DNA of 64,000 bases from NCBI RefSeq assembly GCF_037658235.1, contig NZ_JBBJLN010000003.1, positions 266,913 through 330,912 of the forward strand. Direction: 5' to 3'. Positions 27,641 to 35,546 of this stretch are shown here, one piece after another. How positions within the stretch are numbered: the first letter of the stretch is position 1; each line of letters starts with the position of its first letter. Made by a program: the position numbers and the translations under genes. This DNA comes from Yunchengibacter salinarum. GTDB lineage: Bacteria > Pseudomonadota > Alphaproteobacteria > Sphingomonadales > Kordiimonadaceae. The notes beneath the pieces were generated by a model, which was not told the origin of the DNA, did no database searches, and was given only the letters and a program-made list of their open reading frames with translations.

Positions 27641-30600
27641 GTGGTCGATCATATTCTGATTCCCGATAATGACCTGGAAGCATTGCTCGCATGGCGTTTG
27701 CTATACGGTGTTACGCAGAGAGAAGGGGCATTTGCCGGGGCTATCGATCCCGCCACTCTGCCAAATGTGCACCTGGTCAGCGTGGAGTGGGGGCAGGAAC
27801 TCCCTATTCATGATCCGCGTCTTCAGGATTTGTTGTCCGCGCAATCTGTCGTGTTTTTTGAGCTTTATGCGCCAGAGCTTGAAAAAGTCCTGCGCGACAA
27901 GGGCGTGACCGTTCGCATTGTCGATCATCATCTTTATGCTGGAGTGGACGGCACGGTGGATGATCGCCGGATGGCGCGTAGCAGTCTGGATCAGCTGCTC
28001 GACCTTCTGTCGATTGACCGGGGGTTGGTCAATGATTTCATCGCTGATATCTGGAACCTGAAGCTGAACCTTCCCGCTCTGGTCTCCGCCAATGACAAGG
28101 GCTTTGTGCCTTTATTGCGCCGGGCAGCGATGACTGGCGAGGGGATGGAATGGGATGAAAAGTTCGCGCGATGCCATGCGGTGTCGAATCTTCGTTTGAT
28201 CGAATTGATGCGGCAGCAGGGCGGGCAGTCATTCCAGAAGTTTCTGAAAGCGGATGAGGCCGGAAAAACTGAAGCAAACCTTGCTGCGTTCTGTGATCAT
28301 GTTTTTTCCCGTATCGAGCAGAAATCCGAGGAATTCCAGCAATCGATCCGCACGGCATTTCCAAATTTCAAGAAAGTTGTTGATGATGCCGTCGGTGGAC
28401 GAGCGCAGGCGAGACAATATCTCCGTGATATTGGCATTGATCGCTTAGCGAAAGCTATGCCGGGATCATGCGGGAAATCGACGAAAACGGAAGACCATAA
28501 GGATATAGCGGGCCTGTATGGGCGGTGGAATTGGATGGGGGCCGGTGTGTCCAATCCAATCGGGGATGCGGACGATGACGCCCTGCTGGTGATCGTCGCC
28601 CCGGTGGCCCTGCGCAAGACCCTGCTGGATGGCGTTTATGAAGAATTGTGGCCGCTGATTCCGTCTGTCGGCGCGAAGTCCGACCCGGCTTTTTGCCAGC
28701 GCCGTATTCTGACGATATTTTTCTCTTCCACAAGCGACGATGAACAGGTCGGTCCTTCCAGCGGGGCGTTTAACGATTTGGGGAAATTGGGCGCTGTTCG
28801 GCGTGTGGAATATTCGGGTCCTGCGTGGGATTCTTCCCTTGTTGCCGCCTTTATCGGGTCGGTCTTCACCCAGCCGGTTTCGGATATGGGAAAGGTGCCG
28901 CGCGATAGGTTGGCTGTTTATGGCGGCGGCGGCGGGAGTTGTTATTTCGGCCTTGCCGATCCCCAAGGGGATGTCGATCAATCCAACAAGCTGATGATTT
29001 CTCTGACGGATCGTTTTCTTGCGAACCTGCTTGCGGATGCACGGTATTTGTGTGCCTGGCGAAGCAGCTTTTTCCTGCCGGTGGGAGTTTCCCTGCCTGA
29101 TGATGCGGAGGATGATGGCCGGGCGCGCATGCTGGATCTGGGCCCGGTGCGGTGCGAGAGGAATAAGGCATGGCGCTTTGTCTGTGAAGCCGTGGCCCCG
29201 GCGGCAAAGGATTGCCCTGACCGGAAGGATTGCGACACAGAGGTCGAAGAGCAAAAGGGTGAAACGGCCGATTTCACGGGGAAACGGGACCCTGCTTCCG
29301 ACGAGCGAGGCCCCGAAGCCGCGTTTTCATTTCCAGATTTTTACAAACAGGCGCGGCAATATTATTCCGGCTTTGTTCGGGACACGATTTTACCGTCACA
29401 GATTAATGACCGGTCCAAAGATGATGCGATGCGGATCATATCCCGCTTCCATAAAGACGCGCTCTCTTTTCAACTGAAATTCATTCGACATTTCCCGGCG
29501 AGCAAAGAAAGGCGGGCCTGGGTTGTTGAGCTGCCGGTTTCGGGGCTTCGTTTTCATTCCGGGCACAATCAAACGCTGCTTCTGGAGGTGGAATTCGCCG
29601 AGAGTCACCTTGGTGGTGATGAAAGCTTTGTGGGTCATGAGGACAGCGAGGTTCTGTCCATTCTTGCCGGCCCGCGGGAAGGGCGGCAGATACAGACATT
29701 GGCGCAATTGACCGAATTCAACGCCCAAACCCGTTTTCGGGCATGTCACAAGCAAATTGGCCGAAGGCCGATTGTTGAATTGTGCCTGAGTAGGACTGAG
29801 GCCGACGGCCAGCATCCGATCGGCATGATGGCGCTGGAGCATCAACTTGTCACCGATCTGATGGCTGGCTGGATGGGCGGCCTTTTGAAGGAAACGCTGA
29901 AAGATTTTGGTTATGAAACGGAGAGGGGGGAAAGCGGCGCCTCGGAAAAATACTTGATTCAGAAAAAGGAAGGCAGTGGGAAGCGGCAGCCAAGTCAGCA
30001 CGAAATAGAGCCGCTTTGTGATGATCGGATGCCGGTCATGACAAGTGCTGTTTTGCGCTCGGACAGCGAGCACCTGGGTGATTTGGAGGTAATGCGCAGC
30101 CGCATGAACACGGTGGAGCTGCGTTACAGTCAGCTTGACCCCCATTCAAGCGCGCCCATGTATGACCGTCGGTTTGAGGCCGAAGACGTGGATGACAGCC
30201 GGTATATGCGCTTTCACGAAATGGGAACGCGCTATTATTTAACCGGGCACTCTTTTGCCTTTATGGGGAATGGTTGGTTTTCTAGGAATGTTATTCATAA
30301 AAACCATAATTTCGTTATTTATAAAGCGATGTTTGTATTCGTATTATTTTATAATGCGATTTTAACGAATTATAGTAATAGAATGCATGATTATAGTTAT
30401 AAGAATGAAAAATTTAGGGGAATACGGCGAAACTATAATGAATTCATAAAAAAATTATGGTTTCCATCCATCACCACCCAAATACAAGGGCGTGAGCTTT
30501 TCTCTAAAATGATGGAAAAGTTTGAGCTATATGCTCTAAAAGATGAGATAGGTGAAGAAATAAAAGCAATTGATGACCTTCAAGAAATGGATCGTGAAAA

Positions 30601-30979
30601 TAAAAAAAGAATTACGGAAAAAGCAATAGCTGTCATTGCGACCGTCGTGACAATATTCTCAATATTTAGCTTCAATAATATTTTTTATAATTACCATAAT
30701 CCCATTTTAGATTTTTTTGGTTTGGATGATGTTCACTCTATATTGAGAAAATTTTTAAGGATTGTCGGAGTATTTTCTCTTGTTTTCACGCTATCGATGG
30801 TTTTGGTTTTGGTTATGAACAAATTTAGCAATAAAATTATCGAAACAAATGAGGAAAAAAAATCCAAAATAAAATTGAAATCGATCATTCAGAATATTAT
30901 GATTTATTTATGGTCTTTAGTTAAATTTTCATTTTTCGCAATTTCTATATCTGTTTTTGTTTTTTTCTTATTTCGATGA
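27641..30979 (+). CDS. Type III CRISPR ancillary effector: DHH/NrN-like domain fused to CorA-like membrane domain
   Basis: 1112 residues from GTG (GGGGTGG upstream). Residues 1-200 resemble a DHH phosphoesterase: IPDNDLEALLA (8-18) as motif I, VDHHLY with DHH at 95-97, and SANDKGF (149-155) as a later Asp motif. A GGGGGSC stretch at 428-434 could be part of a DHHA1-like region. The C-terminal third (about 840-1112) has a long charged helix followed by hydrophobic segments near 995-1015, 1037-1061 and 1085-1112, the layout of CorA-type membrane proteins. In the known Bacteroides fragilis type III-B system, CorA is activated by SAM-AMP and the separate NrN protein (DHH family) degrades SAM-AMP; here both appear in one chain. 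From about base 30270 the DNA becomes strikingly AT-rich. First gene of the cas operon, 21 bases before cas10. Domain calls are by eye; the fused function is inferred. Confidence 0.65.
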   Translation: MVDHILIPDNDLEALLAWRLLYGVTQREGAFAGAIDPATLPNVHLVSVEWGQELPIHDPRLQDLLSAQSVVFFELYAPELEKVLRDKGVTVRIVDHHLYAGVDGTVDDRRMARSSLDQLLDLLSIDRGLVNDFIADIWNLKLNLPALVSANDKGFVPLLRRAAMTGEGMEWDEKFARCHAVSNLRLIELMRQQGGQSFQKFLKADEAGKTEANLAAFCDHVFSRIEQKSEEFQQSIRTAFPNFKKVVDDAVGGRAQARQYLRDIGIDRLAKAMPGSCGKSTKTEDHKDIAGLYGRWNWMGAGVSNPIGDADDDALLVIVAPVALRKTLLDGVYEELWPLIPSVGAKSDPAFCQRRILTIFFSSTSDDEQVGPSSGAFNDLGKLGAVRRVEYSGPAWDSSLVAAFIGSVFTQPVSDMGKVPRDRLAVYGGGGGSCYFGLADPQGDVDQSNKLMISLTDRFLANLLADARYLCAWRSSFFLPVGVSLPDDAEDDGRARMLDLGPVRCERNKAWRFVCEAVAPAAKDCPDRKDCDTEVEEQKGETADFTGKRDPASDERGPEAAFSFPDFYKQARQYYSGFVRDTILPSQINDRSKDDAMRIISRFHKDALSFQLKFIRHFPASKERRAWVVELPVSGLRFHSGHNQTLLLEVEFAESHLGGDESFVGHEDSEVLSILAGPREGRQIQTLAQLTEFNAQTRFRACHKQIGRRPIVELCLSRTEADGQHPIGMMALEHQLVTDLMAGWMGGLLKETLKDFGYETERGESGASEKYLIQKKEGSGKRQPSQHEIEPLCDDRMPVMTSAVLRSDSEHLGDLEVMRSRMNTVELRYSQLDPHSSAPMYDRRFEAEDVDDSRYMRFHEMGTRYYLTGHSFAFMGNGWFSRNVIHKNHNFVIYKAMFVFVLFYNAILTNYSNRMHDYSYKNEKFRGIRRNYNEFIKKLWFPSITTQIQGRELFSKMMEKFELYALKDEIGEEIKAIDDLQEMDRENKKRITEKAIAVIATVVTIFSIFSFNNIFYNYHNPILDFFGLDDVHSILRKFLRIVGVFSLVFTLSMVLVLVMNKFSNKIIETNEEKKSKIKLKSIIQNIMIYLWSLVKFSFFAISISVFVFFLFR

Positions 30980-31000
30980 TTATCTTACGGGGAGGGTTGG

Positions 31001-32674
31001 ATGACGGATTATAAGGATTTTGTTCTTCAGGTCGAAATCCTCAATTTCGTGGAGACCATGGGGGATGTGCGAGATTTAAGCACATTGCGCGGAGGGTCCC
31101 GCGCTGCCTTGTTGGCACCAAAGGTGGTTGCCAAGAAATTTGCCGATAGAGTCAGTGTCAACGGCGCGTTTGAAGAATTATGGACGGGCGCGTCCATTGG
31201 CCGGTTCAAGATAAGCGTGGACCCTTCCCGATACCGGGACCACGACATCCAGGCGCTGCTGGAAAAGCGGGACTGGCTTTTCGCTTCGCTAAAGACGCAA
31301 CCGGAGGAGACTTCGGGGGAAGCGGAAACGGTGGAGGATTTCGTCAACCGGATTTTGCCTCATCTGACCATCGGGCTGGCCGTAGAGCCGGATGTCTCTA
31401 ACCAATGTTGGCTGACGACGCGCCGCGCGCTGGATCGCGCGATCAAGGGTAGACAATTCAAACGCCCCACCGTCGATCCGGCGCTTGGCGGTAATGCCGA
31501 AAAATATTGCCCCTATGACGGCGTGCGTCCTTGCACAAGTAAAGTTCATACGCCGAAGGAAAAGGCCGATGAGGCTTCCTTGTCTGTAGCCGCACGCCGC
31601 AGATACGGCCAAAAGCTCCGCCAGGCTTTTTATGAGCAGGAATTGGGCCGAAGCGTGGTCCCTGATCGAAAATTTTCGGACAATTTCGAAGAGATCGCGG
31701 AGAGCACGCCGAAAGGCATAAAGTTGCCGCTTTCTGTCCAGGGAAAGATCGCGGTGCTCTATCTGGATGGCAACAAATTCACGGCCACCCGCGAGAAGGC
31801 CATCAGGGAAAGTAACGTCCCGCTCGCAACCGAAAAAGACTTCGCTGAGAACGTGAAAACAGCACAAAGGGGGCTGCTTCGCGCCGTGCTTAAAAAGGTT
31901 TGCGCGCTCCAGCCGGAGGGCGTGATTCCGTTCGAGACGCTGTTGTGGGGCGGGGATGAGTATATGTTCGTCTTCCCCGCATGGATGGCGTTTCCGGTTC
32001 TGGAAACGCTCGCCGACGCCCTGCGGGATGAGGCCTGGTCAGAGATTGCGGGCGGCCAGAAGCAGCCTCTCACCCATGCCGTGGGTCTCGCCATTGCCCA
32101 CTATAAAACCCCTATTCGCCAGTTGACGGAGATCGCCCGCCACATCGCGGATGAGGGCAAAAAGGCTCTTGGCAACCAAAGCGCCAATGTCATCCAGATG
32201 GAGATTTTCGAGAGCGAAAGCGCAACAGCGGGCAAGTCGGCGATCACGGCGCACCGGAAAGAACTGTTCAAGGGTGTGGAGGAAAAAGACTTCACCTTCC
32301 TGTTGGGGGAAGCCGGTGAGGATAAACAGGGTCTTCCCTCCCTGCTTGATCTGGCGGACCGGGTTCATGCTCTTGCCGCCGGGGAGAGTGGCAAGGACGA
32401 GGCGAGCCCGAACGGCGGCGAGCCCATTGCGCGGTCGCAATTATATCATCTGATCCGTCATCTGGAGCAGGAGGCCCAAGCCACCAAAATAGATCAAGAG
32501 AAGCTGAGAGAGGCGCTTGGCCTGGAGGGTGATCTATTGTGGGATCAATTTGAGGACCGCGGCGGGCGGCGCAGAGTGCTGATCAGCTTTGCGGAGTTGT
32601 GGGATTATGTGCCGGATTACGGGCCTGAGACCTCTTGTGACGCTTCCCCTCAATCCAGTTCCGAGGAGTCGTGA
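31001..32674 (+). CDS. cas10: Cas10-family protein (type III large subunit) with GGDE motif
   Basis: 557 residues, short for Cas10. Two palm-like regions are visible: an N-terminal one (about 5-130) and a C-terminal one with KIAVLYLDGNKFTA (D256, N258), LLWGGDEYMFVFP (GGDE at 317-320, in place of the usual GGDD) and AVGLAIAHYKTPIRQLTEIA (about 355-375), typical of the cyclase palm. Cys170 and Cys178 may belong to a zinc-binding insert. No HD nuclease motif is visible at the N-terminus, so target DNA cleavage is unlikely. The catalytic palm probably makes the second messenger that activates the upstream CorA-like effector. GGGGAGGG precedes the ATG. Confidence 0.85.
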   Translation: MTDYKDFVLQVEILNFVETMGDVRDLSTLRGGSRAALLAPKVVAKKFADRVSVNGAFEELWTGASIGRFKISVDPSRYRDHDIQALLEKRDWLFASLKTQPEETSGEAETVEDFVNRILPHLTIGLAVEPDVSNQCWLTTRRALDRAIKGRQFKRPTVDPALGGNAEKYCPYDGVRPCTSKVHTPKEKADEASLSVAARRRYGQKLRQAFYEQELGRSVVPDRKFSDNFEEIAESTPKGIKLPLSVQGKIAVLYLDGNKFTATREKAIRESNVPLATEKDFAENVKTAQRGLLRAVLKKVCALQPEGVIPFETLLWGGDEYMFVFPAWMAFPVLETLADALRDEAWSEIAGGQKQPLTHAVGLAIAHYKTPIRQLTEIARHIADEGKKALGNQSANVIQMEIFESESATAGKSAITAHRKELFKGVEEKDFTFLLGEAGEDKQGLPSLLDLADRVHALAAGESGKDEASPNGGEPIARSQLYHLIRHLEQEAQATKIDQEKLREALGLEGDLLWDQFEDRGGRRRVLISFAELWDYVPDYGPETSCDASPQSSSEES

Positions 32675-32676
32675 CC

Positions 32677-34299
32677 ATGCCGCTTTTTAAGCTCGATGTG
32701 ACGATCACGGTCAAGGCGCCCTTCCTGTTCGCGGCGGAAGCCAATCCCCGATACGGGCTGGATGCCGCTTCCATCCGCAATGCGGATGGGGTGTTGATCC
32801 TGCCGGGTAGCCAGGTGAAGGGGGTCGCCCGGCACTTTTATCAGGCTGGGGATCGGGATGCTCTTTTCGGCAAGTCCTCGGCTAAGGGGAGTTGGGACCC
32901 TCAGCGTGGTCGGCTGGTCTTCGATGATCTGATATGCGAAACGCCGGAGCCCGAAGCCGTCGCCCAGATGACCCGCATCAGGATTGATGAAGGAACGGGA
33001 GCGGTCGAAACCGGCCATATGCTGGTGATCGACAGCCCCTTCCTGCCTGAGACCAACGTGACCTTCAAGGGCACGGCCTATCTGGACGCAGAAGAGGGGC
33101 GGCAACAGGATATCACGCAGGCCGTAGAGCGCAGCCTGAAAGCGGCCCACGCCATCGGGGCCATGAAATCGGTCGGCTTCGGGCGGATTCAGAAGGCGAG
33201 TGTCAAGTTTGCCGAGCCTGTGCAGGCCCCTCTGGACGGGACCGAGTGGCAGCTAACATGCACGCCGGATCGGCCTTTCCTCGTGAATGCCACGCGGCCA
33301 TCGGAAAATGTGATTGAGGGCAGCGAGGCAATCCCCGGTGCGGCGCTGAAAGCGGCCCTGGCCGCCGGTTTCAAACGCGCGGGTGAGAAGGATTATGACG
33401 CCCTGATCGACAGCATTCGCATCAGTCACGCTTTTCCGGTCAATACCGGGCCGCGCCCCAAAACGCCCCCGCTGTCTCTGGTCAAGGCGGAGCCGGATGG
33501 TCGCCCCGAATTCCGCGATATTTTCACCGATGATGTGTCCGACCTCAAAGACCCGCTGTTCTTTTATCAGGCCGATTTCAAGGATGGAGACTGGGAAGAA
33601 ATACCGGAAGACTTCCGGTCAGATGCCGATTTGCGACACGAATACCGGGTTCATACCAGCATCACAGAGGGCACCTTCACAGCCGAAGAGGGCGCGCTTT
33701 ACGCTCTTAAATGCATTGTGCCGGGCTCGCATAAATGGGTCGCGCACCTTTCATTGCCGGGGGATTGCAAACCCGATGATAGAGACCGCTTGAAAAAGGT
33801 TCTGGGTCAAGGCCTGTACCCGGTCGGCCGCACATCCGCCATGCTGGCGGTGACCGCAGAAGAGGCCGAAACTGTGGACCTGCCTGAGGGCGAATGCCTC
33901 GCCGTTACATTGCAGACGCCCGCCTGCCTCCACACCGCTGATGATGTGCAGGCTTTCAAGAAAAGTAAGAACCCCGGCCAATGGCTCTGGGATGTGTATG
34001 CGAAATATTGGGAAACTCTCGGCTGCACGCTCAAGGATTTCCGCGCGGCTCAGCATTGGGCGGGGGGTGCGCTGGCATCCCGCTACCCTCTGCCAGTCCA
34101 AGGCTACCACCCCTGGCTTTTGACCAGCGCGGGCAGCACCTTCCTCATTGAGCCCGGCGAGGGCCATTACCTGAAAGAAGCGCTTGTCCGCGGCCTTCCG
34201 CCCGCGATCAAGGAGGACTGGAGAACCATGCCGTTTGGCCGCCGGGTGGGATATGGCGAAATTTATATTCGGCCCGCAAAGCAGGGGGGCGCAGCATGA
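32677..34299 (+). CDS. RAMP protein, apparent Cas7-like plus Cas5/Csx10-like fusion
   Basis: 540 residues. The N-terminal half is a Cas7-type RAMP: ILPGSQVKGVARHF, then RIRIDEGTGAVETGHM and the glycine-rich ending AIGAMKSVGFGRIQKA. A second RAMP-like unit begins near residue 215 (EGSEAIPGAALKAALAAGF) and ends with FGRRVGYGEIYI; its length and PGAALKAAL motif recall Csx10/Cas5 of type III-D. It would form part of the crRNA-binding backbone. ATG at 32677 is preferred: GAGGAG lies 9 bases upstream, whereas GTG at 32671 is only 3 bases away. It overlaps the next gene by 4 bases (ATGA). Confidence 0.8.
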   Translation: MPLFKLDVTITVKAPFLFAAEANPRYGLDAASIRNADGVLILPGSQVKGVARHFYQAGDRDALFGKSSAKGSWDPQRGRLVFDDLICETPEPEAVAQMTRIRIDEGTGAVETGHMLVIDSPFLPETNVTFKGTAYLDAEEGRQQDITQAVERSLKAAHAIGAMKSVGFGRIQKASVKFAEPVQAPLDGTEWQLTCTPDRPFLVNATRPSENVIEGSEAIPGAALKAALAAGFKRAGEKDYDALIDSIRISHAFPVNTGPRPKTPPLSLVKAEPDGRPEFRDIFTDDVSDLKDPLFFYQADFKDGDWEEIPEDFRSDADLRHEYRVHTSITEGTFTAEEGALYALKCIVPGSHKWVAHLSLPGDCKPDDRDRLKKVLGQGLYPVGRTSAMLAVTAEEAETVDLPEGECLAVTLQTPACLHTADDVQAFKKSKNPGQWLWDVYAKYWETLGCTLKDFRAAQHWAGGALASRYPLPVQGYHPWLLTSAGSTFLIEPGEGHYLKEALVRGLPPAIKEDWRTMPFGRRVGYGEIYIRPAKQGGAA

Positions 34300-35546
34300 A
34301 ACAGCCAACCACCATCACGCTGACCCTGAAAACCGAAACCCCCCTTCATGTAGGCGGGGATGATCCGGCCATTCTGCACCTGTTCGCCAAGGATGAGAAC
34401 AAGGCGGATCAGGTCACATCCGCGGGCATATTGAAGGATGCCAAGGGCAATCCCTGGATTTCAGGCGCCACCCTGAAGGGCGCATTGGGCGCTCTTGCGG
34501 ATGGCGACCGGGATGCCCTGTTCGGCAAGGCGGAGAAGGGAGAAACCAACGCTGACGAGACGGAGGAGGAGACAAAAATCACCGCCGGTGCGCTCTGGGT
34601 CGGCCCCCTGGTCATGAATGGGAATGATACGCCCGTTCTGGACGATACCCCCCATGTGCGGATCGACCGGCGCACCGGCGCGGCGGAAGACAAGAAGCTC
34701 TATGCCGATAAATGGGTGCCCGCCGGTGTCAAATTCACCACCACGCTCACCCTTTGGGCTAACGACGAAGACACGCAATCCAAAGTGAAGAACCTCATCT
34801 TCAGCCTCAGGGAGCACGGCCTCAGGATCGGGCGCAAAACCGGTCAGGGCATGGGGCATCTTTCCCTCGTTACCGTCGAAGGGATAAAGGAGCGTGCTTC
34901 AAATACCAAGAGGGGCGACACCCCCCTCCACACGCTCATCCTGCACTGCGAAGGCCCCTATATCACGCTGGACCAGACCGCACATAAGGACGACGCGCAA
35001 GGGCAAGCCGAAGAAAAGAAAAACACCCTCAAACCCCTCATTGCGGACGGTTATCCCGCCCTGCCGCCCAGCAGTTTCAAGGGCGCGCTTCGCCAGGCGT
35101 TCCACTGGCACCTGTCGCTGGATGCAACCTGCAACGGCGACGATGACCGGGACCGCATCCTGTCTGCCGCCAGTGAGGCGTCCAATCTCAGCCCCATAGA
35201 GCGGCTGTTCGGAATTACCGGCTTTCGCGGCTTGTTGCAGTTCGAAATCACGCCTTTGAAGGATGAACACCACGCCAAGCCCGTCGAACTCGCCGGGGTG
35301 ACCATAGACCGCTTCACCCAAGGCACGGTGGATGGAAACCTGTATAAAGTTGAGGCCCATTGCAATGTGGGCTTTGAGGTCCGCCTCCGCCTGGATGAGC
35401 GCCGCGCCGCTGACGGCGACACAGCCGCCCTTGAAGCCGGCCTTAAAGCCATCGCACAAGACGGCCTCCGCCTCGGCCACGGCACCACCACCGGTTTCGG
35501 CTGGTTCAATGCCAAGGTCCATAGCGACACAGGAGACAAACAATGA
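34296..35546 (+). CDS. RAMP protein with two Cas7-like domains
   Basis: 416 residues. Two Cas7-like units are in tandem. Unit 1: ISGATLKGALGAL, VRIDRRTGAAEDKKLY and LRIGRKTGQGMGHLSL (about residues 55-190). Unit 2: LPPSSFKGALRQAF, a VTIDRFTQGTVDGNLY segment and LRLGHGTTTGFGWFNA (about 245-405). Both carry the IDR-TG pattern near the catalytic Asp loop of Csm3/Cmr4-type subunits, so target RNA cleavage is possible. Start and stop codons overlap both neighbours by 4 bases, showing tight coupling within the cas operon. Confidence 0.85.
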   Translation: MKQPTTITLTLKTETPLHVGGDDPAILHLFAKDENKADQVTSAGILKDAKGNPWISGATLKGALGALADGDRDALFGKAEKGETNADETEEETKITAGALWVGPLVMNGNDTPVLDDTPHVRIDRRTGAAEDKKLYADKWVPAGVKFTTTLTLWANDEDTQSKVKNLIFSLREHGLRIGRKTGQGMGHLSLVTVEGIKERASNTKRGDTPLHTLILHCEGPYITLDQTAHKDDAQGQAEEKKNTLKPLIADGYPALPPSSFKGALRQAFHWHLSLDATCNGDDDRDRILSAASEASNLSPIERLFGITGFRGLLQFEITPLKDEHHAKPVELAGVTIDRFTQGTVDGNLYKVEAHCNVGFEVRLRLDERRAADGDTAALEAGLKAIAQDGLRLGHGTTTGFGWFNAKVHSDTGDKQ

